A stretch of DNA of 64,000 nt from Ktedonospora formicarum (GTDB lineage Bacteria > Chloroflexota > Ktedonobacteria > Ktedonobacterales > Ktedonobacteraceae). Numbering within the stretch: position 1 is the stretch's first letter; every line of letters starts with the position of its first letter. The position numbers and the translations under genes were made by a program. Below, in pieces: positions 45,181 through 54,283 of this stretch. The stretch lies in contig NZ_BNJF01000002.1 in assembly GCF_016587355.1 (NCBI RefSeq), positions 1,633,258 through 1,697,257 on the forward strand. Direction: 5' to 3'. The notes beneath the pieces were generated by a model. The model saw only the letters and a program-made list of their open reading frames with translations, did not search any database and had not been told where the DNA came from.

Positions 45181-45846
45181 GTGAATGGGAACCATTTACC
45201 TTCTTCAGATCAAATTCGCCTTAATAGAAATAGACCCTCTCTCTGGGGAGCAATGCTGGGGATGCTTGCTGTAGGAGTCCTTCACGCGTTTCTTCCCACC
45301 AAATTGCTGATTGGCCCACCCTGGCTGTTCCTGGCCATTGAAGTAGTTTTTCCCTTGCCAATCGCCTTCACCCTTTTGACCGAACGTGGCCTTCCATACA
45401 AAACGCTCCATCCACTTCTTCTCACGCTGCTCGGCGTGCTGACGTTTGGTCTGGCCAGTAGCATTGCGCTTCTCCTTATCACTGTGATAATAAACAAATA
45501 CGCTACCATCCTGCTACGTGCCGCAATTCTCCTCTGGGGTTCCAATGTTCTCATCTTCGGATTATGGTACTGGCAAATCGACGGCGGAGGACCAGTGAAA
45601 CGCCATCGGTCGGACTCGCAGGCAGCAGATTTTCTGTTTCCACAGCAGGAAAACGGTAATCCCACTGGTTGGATACCAGGTTTTCTGGATTACCTTTTCC
45701 TGGCATTTACGGGTGCCACAGCTCTCAGCCCCACTGAGATGTTTCCTCTTACACAACGAGCGAAGGCGTTGATGATGATAGAAGCCCTCCTTTCTCTGCT
45801 GGTCGTCGCGGTGCCAGCCATTTCGGAGTTTCATCTGCCCTGGTAA
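45181..45846 (+). CDS. Uncharacterised membrane protein
   Basis: 221 residues from a GTG start preceded by AAAGGGG. It has about five membrane helices (residues 22-40, 45-65, 77-105, 110-130 and 195-215). GATALSPTEMFPLTQRAKALMMIEALLSLLVVA resembles the pore-adjacent part of small ion-channel-like membrane proteins seen in soil bacteria. The stretch between helices 4 and 5 is soluble. No family could be named with confidence. Confidence 0.75.
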   Translation: MNGNHLPSSDQIRLNRNRPSLWGAMLGMLAVGVLHAFLPTKLLIGPPWLFLAIEVVFPLPIAFTLLTERGLPYKTLHPLLLTLLGVLTFGLASSIALLLITVIINKYATILLRAAILLWGSNVLIFGLWYWQIDGGGPVKRHRSDSQAADFLFPQQENGNPTGWIPGFLDYLFLAFTGATALSPTEMFPLTQRAKALMMIEALLSLLVVAVPAISEFHLPW

Positions 45847-45890
45847 ATGTTGGGAATTCCGCAAGCTCTTGAAACAAGGAAAGAGGCATA

Positions 45891-45929
45891 TTCTGGAAGC
45901 ACCTACCTTTCGCTGAAAGATCTATCAGT
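45891..45929 (+). repeat. Dispersed ~40-bp repeat, copy C
   Basis: Begins TTCTGGAAGCACCTACCTTT and continues CGCTGAAAGATCTATCA. Related to 19040-19084 (minus) and 21791-21829. Confidence 0.55.
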
Positions 45930-46204
45930 CAGAGTCCCCACGCCTGATTCTCATGGGATTTTACCGATGATTTGGAAGCTGAACAATGGTATTCGGATGT
46001 GTAATGGGCTTCCCCGTCCGATACTTACCCTGTCGATGTGCTCGATGGATCTCAGGATCATACAATATCGGCGATGGAGGTTCTTGCCCATGTGGAGCCG
46101 TTCGCAGCAACTCGGCATCTTTCTCAAGTAGGGCGCGTACATCATCTCGATGATCTGCCCGGCCAGCCAACCCATCACGACAAGTTTCCCTATCACGTCT
46201 CTGC

Positions 46205-46241
46205 CATGGAAGAGATGGCTTTTCATGCCATCTCTTCCATG
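46205..46241 (-). terminator. 15-bp hairpin after the PAS kinase
   Basis: CATGGAAGAGATGGC (46205-46219) pairs exactly with 46227-46241 around a 7-nt loop, 29 bases beyond the stop of the minus-strand kinase. There is a short T-rich loop but no clear T-run. Confidence 0.55.
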
Positions 46242-46269
46242 CGCCTTTCTTCTGTCAGGCGCACCCTCC

Positions 46270-47769
46270 TTATGAAACAGTGCCATCGCGTCTCTTTTCG
46301 TCAGGGAAGGGAAGATGGACCGAAAATGTCGTTCCTTTCCCTTCCTCACTTTCAATCTTGATGTCTCCCCCATAGTGGGTGACAATCTCATACGCGAGGT
46401 ATAAACCCAGCCCTAGTCCGGGGAAGACGCCTTTTTTCTGACTGTACGCTCCCCGGTCGAAACGGCGAAAAATCGTGTGTTGATTCTGTTTAGGAATACC
46501 AACTCCATAGTCTTGCACTTGAATGATGGCTGCGTTCTCGGAAGTACCTAGGAAGATGTCTACATTATGTGCCTGTGGAGAGTATTTGATGGCATTACAA
46601 AGCAGATTCGTCACAACCTGTTTCAACTTGTATTTATCCCCTACTATGTGGATGGGTTCTGCTTCAGTGACGTGAAAGCAAAGAGTATGCGTCATCGTTG
46701 CCTGTTGAACCTGCTCGACTGTTTCTCGAACCATAGACTTCAGGTCAAACAGGAGGTCATCAGCATAGTCAAAATCTCCCTGCTGAATCTTAGAGACATC
46801 CAGGAGGTCATTGACCAGACGCGTCAAGATGGTCGTTTGAGCCTCTATCAGTGAGAGGGAACGCTCCTGATCCTCTTCTCGTTTCTGCTTTTGCTTCATG
46901 TGTTGGACGAGTAGTTTCAGCGCGGTGAGCGGCGTCTTGAGCTCATGGCAGGCGAGACTGATACACTCGTCTTTGCGCTTCTCCAGTTCTTTCTGTGCCG
47001 TGATATTTAGCACAAATGCAATATAGGTTTGGTGTTCACGATCGCACAGCGCTTTTCCTGTCAGGATAGGAACCCGCCTGCCGTCTTTTCGCTCTATTTC
47101 GCTTTCATAGGGAAGACACATTCCTGTCTCCACAAGTTCTTGTGTCGCTTGAAGATGTTGTTCCCGAAATGCAGGGGGCATGGAGTTGAAACAATTGAAA
47201 GTTCCTGAACGCGTTTCTGTTGGCGTCCATCCTGTGATCTGTGCCCATGCCTCATTAGCATCCAGAATATTTCCCTGAATGTCACCAAGCACAACACCAA
47301 GAATATTGGACTCGAAGAGGGTATAGAATTGAGCTTCGCTGATCTGCCCTCTCTTTCCCAAAGATGTTTTCTCCTCGATATCCGTGCAGGTGCCCAACCA
47401 GCGGGTCACATGACCATGAGTATCTTTGAGGGGCAGACCACGGGAGAGAAATCGGTGATATGCTCCAGTTTGTCCATTCTGAAGCAGATACTTTACATTA
47501 TAGAGTCCGCCTGTCTGCACAGCAGTGCGCCATGCTGTCAGAACTTTTCCTCGATCGTCTGGATGAACCCATTGGAGCCATCCATTCCCATGCACCTGTT
47601 TGCGGTTGGTCTTGGTAAAGGCATACCAGTGCTGATTGAAATACTCTCTGTAGCCATCGGGGCGTGCCATCCAGACAATGTGGGGAATGGTATCCGCGAC
47701 CTTTCTTGCGGAAAGCGCTTCAAAGGATAAATGTACGTGAGTGCTATCGTTCTCCATGTCATGAAACAT
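46270..47769 (-). CDS. PAS-domain sensor histidine kinase
   Basis: 499 residues from ATG 47769, chosen because GGAGGAG lies at ideal spacing. It has two PAS/PAC units (about 20-130 and 140-260), including HIVWMARPDGYREYFNQHWYAF and FESNILGVVLGDIQGNILDANEAW. The HisKA domain carries phosphoacceptor His275 in ACHELKTPLTAL. The GHKL boxes are intact: QVVTNLLCNAIKYSP, VQDYGVGIPKQNQ, FRRFDRGAYS and PGLGLGLYLAYEIV. It is soluble, so it senses a cytoplasmic cue. A stand-alone receiver gene lies upstream on the same strand. Confidence 0.95.
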   Translation of the reverse strand: MFHDMENDSTHVHLSFEALSARKVADTIPHIVWMARPDGYREYFNQHWYAFTKTNRKQVHGNGWLQWVHPDDRGKVLTAWRTAVQTGGLYNVKYLLQNGQTGAYHRFLSRGLPLKDTHGHVTRWLGTCTDIEEKTSLGKRGQISEAQFYTLFESNILGVVLGDIQGNILDANEAWAQITGWTPTETRSGTFNCFNSMPPAFREQHLQATQELVETGMCLPYESEIERKDGRRVPILTGKALCDREHQTYIAFVLNITAQKELEKRKDECISLACHELKTPLTALKLLVQHMKQKQKREEDQERSLSLIEAQTTILTRLVNDLLDVSKIQQGDFDYADDLLFDLKSMVRETVEQVQQATMTHTLCFHVTEAEPIHIVGDKYKLKQVVTNLLCNAIKYSPQAHNVDIFLGTSENAAIIQVQDYGVGIPKQNQHTIFRRFDRGAYSQKKGVFPGLGLGLYLAYEIVTHYGGDIKIESEEGKGTTFSVHLPFPDEKRRDGTVS

Positions 47770-47973
47770 GTACTTCTCCTCCATTTTTACCTCATAACGA
47801 GAGATGTGTTCGCTCTTCTCCTCCAATGAACATTTCTCCCGCTAAACACGTAGTCCTTCTGATCCAGTGCATCTTTTGAAAAACGTTGCCACAGAGACCT
47901 CCATCATTGAGAGAAACTCAAGTGTACATAGCCAGTCACTGCCCCCTCTTTTTCGGCAGTCAGTGAAAAGGCA

Positions 47974-48339
47974 TCAGTCGAAACACGTTGCAATCAAGGC
48001 CAGAGCTATTTCGAGATCGAATGGTTTGGGTAGGATATGGCGAATGCCCAGAGCTTTGGCTTGTTGGAGGGCATGGCAATCGGCGCTCATTGCAATCACC
48101 AGCCGCGTGATGGGTTCCTCTTGCGCTTGGAACGCCTCAACGAGTTGCAATCCGCCCATTCGGGGCATGGTCAGATCCAACAAAATGACTCCATAACAGG
48201 CGAGATGGAGAGTAAGTTTTTTCCAGGCGATGAGTCCATCACTCGCTGTGTCGACCTCATATCCCTCGTCCTCCAGCGCCTCTTGTAACGTGGATCGCGT
48301 GACCCAATTGTCATCGACGACTAAAATGCTTTTGCTCAT
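47974..48339 (-). CDS. Stand-alone response regulator receiver (CheY-like)
   Basis: 121 residues, a receiver domain with no output domain. The acidic pair is in ILVVDDNWVTRSTL, the phosphoacceptor Asp in GVILLDLTMPRMGG, Ser in LVIAMSADCHALQ (T/S switch position) and Lys in ILPKPFDLEIAL. ATG 48339 follows GAAAGGACC. It precedes the PAS kinase on the same strand (about 200 bases between) and is its likely phosphorylation partner, acting by protein-protein contact. Confidence 0.93.
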   Translation of the reverse strand: MSKSILVVDDNWVTRSTLQEALEDEGYEVDTASDGLIAWKKLTLHLACYGVILLDLTMPRMGGLQLVEAFQAQEEPITRLVIAMSADCHALQQAKALGIRHILPKPFDLEIALALIATCFD

Positions 48340-48461
48340 CGGGGTCCTTTCTTGTCTTTTTGTGGCTACTGGGTTTTACCAGCATACGTCATCATATGCG
48401 CCACTACCTTGATGCGAGAGGAAAAGGCGAGCGTATGTTCTCTTTCGTCTCCCCATGAAAA

Positions 48462-48731
48462 CTACGCAGCGTTCCTCAGGCTCTCGTTATTTGCCTTCAC
48501 AGAAAGGAATTGTTTTCGCTTTTTGTTTTTCACGTCTTCGTCCATGTTCCCTTGTTCCCAATACTGTTGAGCCTCACCCAGATCAACCAATCCCAATTGC
48601 TCAACGATTGCTTGCAATTCTTGCATTGTCGTCATATGCGTTCTCTCCTTTTCCCAGTAATATTGAGCTTCGCCCAGATCAACCAGTTCCAATTGCTTCA
48701 CAATATCCTGCAACTGTTTTTTTGTCGTCAT
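48462..48731 (-). CDS. Small protein made of two 32-residue repeats
   Basis: 89 residues. Unit 1 (residues 1-32) starts MTTKKQLQDIVKQLELVDLG and ends EAQYYWEK. Unit 2 starts MTTMQELQAIVEQLGLVDLG and ends EAQQYWEQ. A charged tail follows. Each unit is preceded by its own good ribosome binding site (AGGGGAG before the first ATG, AAGGAGAG before the second), so a shorter product could start at the second unit. The pattern suggests an in-frame tandem duplication of a tiny gene including its initiation region. No family recognised; helical, soluble, perhaps a protein-binding module. Confidence 0.75.
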   Translation of the reverse strand: MTTKKQLQDIVKQLELVDLGEAQYYWEKERTHMTTMQELQAIVEQLGLVDLGEAQQYWEQGNMDEDVKNKKRKQFLSVKANNESLRNAA

Positions 48732-49248
48732 AATCTCCCCTTTTCATATCCTCTTGCTTTATGCGCCTGTTCTCGCGCGTTTCTGCCTTTCCTCACTGGA
48801 AGCATAAGTATGTACAATAAGTAGCAAATGACAGGATCAAAGAGAAAAGGCACTGTTCTTGAATACTGGTATTTGCTCTGATAGAGAGAGCTGTCTTCAC
48901 TCTCGTGCTTGTTCGTCTCTCTGTGTGGTCATAGTATAGACGGCAAGAATGCATGGTGTCATGCGGCAAAAGTAGTAAATGAGCATTGGGGCATCTTTGC
49001 TACTTTGGATCAATGGGCCTCTTGTGAGAGGTGATATGGTGGAAAGTAGGAAGAACTATGAATGGTGCCCGCTCTCATGCCAATGATGAATAAATTGAAA
49101 GCGATGTATTTCTCCTCTCGAAGATTTTTGGGAACAAGGGAGTGTTCCCAATGAGCATGTGTATGCAACGATTGTCGAGCAAATGTTGCATCCAGCCATT
49201 GGGAACAAGGATCCCGCTTCCTCTTATTAATTAGCGAGTGATACACCA
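48732..49248. other. Intergenic region with nested inverted repeats
   Basis: No gene over about 510 bases. The last 100 contain the structured element 49143-49207, upstream of the large LuxR-type gene. Confidence 0.5.
49143..49207. promoter_or_regulatory. Nested dyads upstream of the LuxR-type gene
   Basis: The outer 11-bp repeat TGTTCCCAATG (49143-49153) pairs with 49197-49207. The inner 7-bp ATGCAAC (49163-49169) pairs with 49185-49191. A third GGGAACA lies at 49130-49136. The element ends 41 bases before the LuxR-type ATG and could be an autoregulatory operator or a folded 5' leader. Confidence 0.5.
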
Positions 49249-52200
49249 ATGCCGAAGTTAGCAACACGCCGGGTGACATGGGATCCTCGACGAAGAGCAT
49301 ATCAAGTGAGCGAGGAGACTGGATCACACACGACTTCGTGGCTCATGCATGGTGAGAGCCAGCAGTGGTCTGATTGGCTCTCAACAGTGTCCTCGTTTGC
49401 CTTTGAGAGCCGGGATGGGTACCGTTTCACCGCACGCAAAGAGGCCCGGACAGGGGAGCACCTCTACTGGATTGCCTATCAGCGGGTGGGGAAGAGGCTT
49501 GCCCGGAAATACATTGGTTTGCCCAATCAGATAACCTTGTCGCGATTAGAGGCGGTGGCTCGTGCCCTGTCTAGCCAGGACCAGCCTCTGTCAGTCCCGT
49601 CTGCGGGCGAGTCTGCATCTCAGAAGCTGGATCAAGGGAAGTACGGTCTCTCTCAATGTGAGATTCCTCCAGTGTCACAAACACTGGTGCCACGCCCGCG
49701 CCTGATCGCACAACTCAATGAAGGGTGGATGCACGCGCTCACGCTCGTCACTGCGCCAGCGGGCTTTGGGAAGACGACCTTGCTCGCGACGTGGATACGA
49801 ACCCTTCCCCCTGGCAATCCAGATGTGGTCTGGATCAGTCTTGAAGCAAGGGATAATGATCCCACGACCTTGTGGACGACATTGCTCATGGGGCTAGAGG
49901 GCAAGCTTCAAGAGACGACGTCGCCACATCTCCATACGGCATCCATGTCAGAGGATTCGCTATTGTTCAAATACGTGATGGAGGCCCTGACCAACAGAAA
50001 AGAGCACCTTCTGCTTGTTCTGGATGATTATCAATGCATTACAGAGCCCGCTATTCACACAGCCCTGATATCTCTGCTTGACCAGCGGATTCCTCGCGTT
50101 CACCTGGTCATTGCCAGCCATGTCGATCCACCATTTCATCTGGCTCGCCTGCGTGCATATGATCAGATACTGGAAATCCGTAGGGAGCAGCTCTCCGCGA
50201 CGTTACAAGAGGCCACAGTTTTCCTGCGCGAGGTCATGCAGGTACATCTGGCTAACGAGGAGATCCAGGAGGTGGAAGCCCTCACTGAGGGCTGGATGGC
50301 GGGATTGCGGCTGGCCGCCCTTACTTTTAAGGGACAGCCTGATACAGCGAACCTCCTCCAACGTCTACGCCAGAACCGTGATATTCTGAACTTTTTACTG
50401 AATGAAGTGGTGCAACAACAGCCAGAGTCAGTACGAACCTTCCTGCTCGAGACCTCTATCGTGAACGTCCTCTGCGCCTCCCTCTGTAATCAGATGACGC
50501 AACGGACTGACAGTCAAAAGATGTTGGAGTATTTAGAGCAAGCCAATCTCTTCATCGATCCTCTTGATGCTGGGCACAGGGAGTATCGATACCAAACGCT
50601 TTTTGCAGAAGCATTGCGCTACCGCCTGGAACAGACACCCAGCATCAATAGCACAGAACTTCACGAGCGAGCCAGTCAATGGTTTGAGGAACACGGCAAC
50701 CTCCATGAAGCGCTGGATCATGCGATAAAAGCGCGCGCCTGGGAGCACGCGGCAGATGTGATGGAGTCACTTTTGCTGCAAGGTATCTGGTATCTGTACC
50801 GCTTCGATATACAGCGCGGATTGCAGCAGCTCCCATCTCAGGTTATCTCGGCACACCCACATCTGTGCGTCGCGTATGGGAGATTATTACTTTTAGGCGG
50901 TCAGTCGGATGCAGACCGCTGGCTCCATATGGCTGAGAAACGGCTCTCATTGTCTCACGCAGGGCTTCTGCCTGGCGAACCAGGGAAACACTTGCTTCCG
51001 GAAGGACAAAAACAGGAGATCATCGAAAGGGAGATTATGGCCTTAAGAGCCTTGCAGGCGGGTTTCTACGGAGAAGAGCAGACGGCGCGAGAACTTTCAC
51101 AGAAAGCGTTACGTCTTCTCCCTGACCAGGCGTGTGAAACACGAGCGTTTGTCAGTTTTGCCAATGCCCATATAGCGCTCTTCAGTGGGCAAAGTCGTGA
51201 GGCGTTCCAACACGTCTTGCAAGCCGGTTCGTGCTTTCAGGCAGCGGGCAACGTTCCTGGACAACTCACGATTTTGAGCGTGGCTGCTTTATTCTCACAC
51301 ATGCAGGGGCATTTACATGAAGCCTGGCAGTTGAGTCAGCAGGCGATAGAGGGAGCTGCACAACAGGGCAATATGCCATTCTCCGGAATGATGCTGGCAT
51401 ATTTCTGTCAAGCCGATATCTTGCGGGAATGGAACCAGCTTGATGCCGCGCTGGATCGCGTGCGGAAGGAATTAGAGGTGAGTGAGCAAACAGGGTTGGA
51501 GCTCTCTATGGAGTTGGGGGACCTGGTGTTGATGCGTATCCACCTGGCTCGCGGCGAGTTGGACGCAGCCTATAATGCTTTTCAGGCAGCAATGCGACGA
51601 CCGTTGATGATCCATAACCCCTATCGGCAAGCCTGGCTTGCCATTGGAGATCATGTGCGTTTCTGGCTGAAGCGTGGCGCTCTCTCGTTCGCCACGCATT
51701 GGGCCGAACAACTCGCGCATCAGAAGCGATCCCCCTCACCATTCGCACGAGAGCGTGAAGATGTCGCTTGCGCCCGTATTTGGCTCCATCAACAGCAGCC
51801 AATCTCGACATTAAACATCTTAGAACCGCTGGCGCCTCAAGCCCGAGAGGGTGGGCGCTTTCTCCATGTGATTGAGATGCTGCTGCTCCAGGCGCAAGCC
51901 TATCACCTCTGTCACCAGGAGGAGCAGGCGCTTGACGTGCTCTCACAAGCTGTTCGCCTCGCCGAACCAGAAGGATTTATTCGTTGCTTTGTGGATGAAG
52001 GAGTGCTGATCGAGACGCTTCTTGCAACCTTGCAAACGCAGCATCAACGACCGGAACAGGCATCCTATCTGAACACCTTGCGAGCCGCCTTTTCCCAGGA
52101 GCAGAAAGAAGAGGAACGCATTCGTGGTGGAAAGGATGGACAGCAACAGCATGCTCCCTCTCTTGCACAGGAGGGAATGCTTACCCCGGTGAGTGAGCGT

Positions 52201-52398
52201 GAACTGGACGTCCTTCGCCTGCTTGCGCAAGGGGCATCCAATCAGGAGATTGCACACCGCCTGGTGCTAACAGTGTCTACTGTAAAGCGGCATGTGAGTA
52301 ATATCTTGCTGAAATTGGAGGTGACGAATCGCACTGAGGCCGTCATGCGTGCACAAGAGTTGGGATTGATCTCTCCAGCGAGAGAACGAATGTCTTAG
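49249..52398 (+). CDS. MalT-like LuxR-family transcriptional regulator (STAND ATPase)
   Basis: 1049 residues. An N-terminal 110-residue extension (WDPRRRAYQV, YWIAYQRVGKRLARKYIG) is common in Ktedonobacteria LuxR proteins. The NTPase follows: Walker A APAGFGKTT (169-177), Walker B LLLVLDDYQCI and SHVDPPFHLARLRA. A long TPR-like sensor region occupies about 480-960. The C-terminal LuxR HTH begins near 978 (LTPVSERELDVLRLLAQGAS, TVKRHVSNILLKLEV). ATP- and ligand-driven oligomerisation would control target promoters. The ribosome binding site is weak. The targets are unknown, and the neighbouring redox genes lie on the opposite strand. Confidence 0.95.
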   Translation: MPKLATRRVTWDPRRRAYQVSEETGSHTTSWLMHGESQQWSDWLSTVSSFAFESRDGYRFTARKEARTGEHLYWIAYQRVGKRLARKYIGLPNQITLSRLEAVARALSSQDQPLSVPSAGESASQKLDQGKYGLSQCEIPPVSQTLVPRPRLIAQLNEGWMHALTLVTAPAGFGKTTLLATWIRTLPPGNPDVVWISLEARDNDPTTLWTTLLMGLEGKLQETTSPHLHTASMSEDSLLFKYVMEALTNRKEHLLLVLDDYQCITEPAIHTALISLLDQRIPRVHLVIASHVDPPFHLARLRAYDQILEIRREQLSATLQEATVFLREVMQVHLANEEIQEVEALTEGWMAGLRLAALTFKGQPDTANLLQRLRQNRDILNFLLNEVVQQQPESVRTFLLETSIVNVLCASLCNQMTQRTDSQKMLEYLEQANLFIDPLDAGHREYRYQTLFAEALRYRLEQTPSINSTELHERASQWFEEHGNLHEALDHAIKARAWEHAADVMESLLLQGIWYLYRFDIQRGLQQLPSQVISAHPHLCVAYGRLLLLGGQSDADRWLHMAEKRLSLSHAGLLPGEPGKHLLPEGQKQEIIEREIMALRALQAGFYGEEQTARELSQKALRLLPDQACETRAFVSFANAHIALFSGQSREAFQHVLQAGSCFQAAGNVPGQLTILSVAALFSHMQGHLHEAWQLSQQAIEGAAQQGNMPFSGMMLAYFCQADILREWNQLDAALDRVRKELEVSEQTGLELSMELGDLVLMRIHLARGELDAAYNAFQAAMRRPLMIHNPYRQAWLAIGDHVRFWLKRGALSFATHWAEQLAHQKRSPSPFAREREDVACARIWLHQQQPISTLNILEPLAPQAREGGRFLHVIEMLLLQAQAYHLCHQEEQALDVLSQAVRLAEPEGFIRCFVDEGVLIETLLATLQTQHQRPEQASYLNTLRAAFSQEQKEEERIRGGKDGQQQHAPSLAQEGMLTPVSERELDVLRLLAQGASNQEIAHRLVLTVSTVKRHVSNILLKLEVTNRTEAVMRAQELGLISPARERMS

Positions 52399-52500
52399 CA
52401 TCATTTCGAAGATCAGAGGCCAAACATTCTTGACAGGAATTTTCATGTAAATTCGTCCATTTCATGGGAGGAAATGTGCACATTGCGCGGGCGATGCGGT

Positions 52501-52614
52501 ATGCTGCGGATGTTTGCTGATCAGAGCCATTCCATTCCAGAGATCTGTGCAGCCCTTGGGATCTCCTGCGCGACATGGTATCGCTCCATGAAAGAGACTG
52601 AACCTTCCACGTAA
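52501..52614 (+). pseudogene. Serine recombinase C-terminal HTH fragment
   Basis: 37 residues (MFADQSHSIPEICAALGIS, ATWYRSMKETEPST) correspond to the C-terminal helix-turn-helix of small serine recombinases/invertases. The catalytic domain is missing. Confidence 0.55.
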
Positions 52615-52713
52615 TGAGCGAATTTATACTTCCGCACAGAGGGACTCTTCATTGCTGATAGGCCTGTCATTTGCTTTCTCACTTTCCTTGCGCTGCCTAT
52701 CCATGCGTGAGAT

Positions 52714-52797
52714 CTATTCAGCACGAGGAACCCCTGGCCCCGCCAGGAAGGCGGCACTTGCGTAGTGCTCTTCAAGGGTGATGGTGCGCATTGTCAT
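52714..52797 (-). pseudogene. Amidohydrolase N-terminal stub
   Basis: 27 residues, MRTITLEEHYASAAFLAGPG after MT, match the very start of the metal-dependent amidohydrolase (ACMSD-like) family. A good ribosome binding site (AAAGGAG) remains. The frame then stops, and the other 300 residues are gone. Confidence 0.6.
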
Positions 52798-52856
52798 ACT
52801 CCTTTCATGTTGAAACAGTGAATGGTTTCTCAAGACGAGTGGATAGGTGAGATCTC

Positions 52857-53233
52857 TCAGGCGACAGGCACCCAGACCAGATAGCTGACGGCGATACATG
52901 CCGCAAGCAGCAGGAGCAACATATTGACACCGATGGAGCGGTATTCTTTGCGGGAGGCGTGGAAGACCGACGCGCAGATCATGAGCAGAACCAGTCCGAG
53001 CACTGCCGCGATAGTGAGTTGAGGAACGATCCGGGTCAGTCGGGGAAGTATGAGTCCAAGTCCCCGAGGATTTCGGCGATTCCGATAAAGCGGCGAATCA
53101 ATCCGGCTGGGAGACTGTTGAACGCAGCCATGCTTTTCCTGAGTCTCTCCAGGGGCGTAAAGCCCTTCTGAAAGCCAGCCATCACGAAGACCAGCGCGAG
53201 CAGGCCCTGAATGATCCAAAGTGTAATATTCAT
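52857..53233 (-). pseudogene. DoxX-family membrane protein, one frameshift
   Basis: About 124 residues when repaired. It starts at ATG 53233: NITLWIIQGLLALVFVMAGFQKGF, LRKSMAAFNSLPAGLIRRFIG, IAEILG. The C/G run 53062-53065 then lacks one base. The other frame continues GLGLILPRLTRIVPQLTIAA and AVLGLVLLMICASVFHASRKEYRSIGVNM, ending at 52857. Four membrane helices, as expected. DoxX relatives are linked to quinone or thiosulfate redox chemistry and often sit beside SDR/AKR genes. Possibly intact in the organism. Confidence 0.82.
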
Positions 53234-53356
53234 GCCTTTCTTTCTTCTTCTTGTGCGATATCTGCACAGGAGGCAGCCGTTTCAGGCATCGAAACACTCA
53301 CCCGCTGCATGATCCGTTTCTGCCCGATGTGCGTCACATGATTGACAGTCAGCGTT

Positions 53357-54283
53357 TTACCGAACGCTGGTCGCTTCAACCGGGAGGCCAACCATACTCG
53401 CGCTTTCGCGCCACAGGCGGTCGCGCGCCTCGTCGCTGCGAGCCAGTTCTGAGGGATCGGGAAAGGTGATCTCTCCTTTTACCAGAGAGGCATAGACTCG
53501 GCCAGGAGGTGGAGTGATGATGCCTAGGGTCAACTGAGCCAGGACTTCCCCCGCGCGCTCAGGAGTTCCCGGAGACCATGCGTTATTGAACCTGCCGAGC
53601 AAGCCAAATATTGCATGGGCAAGCGGGTTGGGCCTTTGAGGGCTTGACTGTCGCTGTGCATCGGTGCGCCCCAGTCCGGTCCCAAGCGTCAAGCCCGGAT
53701 TGTAGGCGATCACCTGGATAGTGTTGGCTTTGACCGTATCGAGTGCCGCGAAAGACCGTGCCGTGAGCAGGTTGCAGAGCTTGGAGGCGGCATAGGCACG
53801 CGCGCCCCCGGAACCTGCTTTGCTCGGATGGGCCAGCTCCTCCGGGTCAAGTGTCCTGGGAGCGAAGGGAAACACTGCCGGATCATGCGTGTCGCTCGTG
53901 GTGAGAACCAACCGCCCACCCACGGCCATGTTAGGCAGCAGCAGCCTTGCCAGCAGATAATGCGCCAGGTGGTTGGTGGCAAACGTCATTTCAAACCCAT
54001 CACCACTCAGCTTCCCCCCGGGAAATTGGCCACCGGCATTGAGGACAAGCATCTCTATGTTTGCCTCGCCCAGACGCTGTTGGATGGCATCCGCAAAAGC
54101 GCGCACGCTGGACAGCGACGCCAGGTCAAGCGGGAAGACTTCGGCTCCCGGCGCGCTGCGCCCCTGGCCACGTGCTCCGATGAGCACCAGGGTGGCAGGC
54201 TCGGCCGCGAGCTGTTTGACCGCTTCGGCCCCAATGCCTGACGTGGCCCCGGTCATCACGATAATGTGTTTGGGAGAGCTCAT
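53357..54283 (-). CDS. SDR oxidoreductase (retinol dehydrogenase/POR-like)
   Basis: A 308-residue short-chain dehydrogenase of the larger light-dependent-POR/retinol-dehydrogenase subgroup. The cofactor loop is VMTGATSGIGAEAVKQL, MLVLNAGGQFPGGKL holds the NAG motif, and catalytic Tyr-Lys is in AYAASKLCNLLTARSF, followed by YNPGLTLGTGLGR. Its ATG overlaps the upstream AKR stop by 4 bases, so both are translated together. Cytoplasmic NAD(P)H-dependent carbonyl reduction is expected. The pair is divergent from a PadR gene and probably repressed by it. Confidence 0.93.
   Translation of the reverse strand: MSSPKHIIVMTGATSGIGAEAVKQLAAEPATLVLIGARGQGRSAPGAEVFPLDLASLSSVRAFADAIQQRLGEANIEMLVLNAGGQFPGGKLSGDGFEMTFATNHLAHYLLARLLLPNMAVGGRLVLTTSDTHDPAVFPFAPRTLDPEELAHPSKAGSGGARAYAASKLCNLLTARSFAALDTVKANTIQVIAYNPGLTLGTGLGRTDAQRQSSPQRPNPLAHAIFGLLGRFNNAWSPGTPERAGEVLAQLTLGIITPPPGRVYASLVKGEITFPDPSELARSDEARDRLWRESASMVGLPVEATSVR

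Larger units (their letters stand above)
45847..46269. other. Intergenic region with dispersed repeat and hairpin
   Basis: No gene. It contains dispersed repeat copy C at 45891-45929 and the hairpin 46205-46241 that probably ends the convergent kinase transcript. Confidence 0.5.

Noticed and set aside
45951..46391. 146-residue minus-strand frame at the end of the PAS kinase
   Set aside because: Overlaps the kinase C-terminus in another frame and lies across a hairpin; no family.
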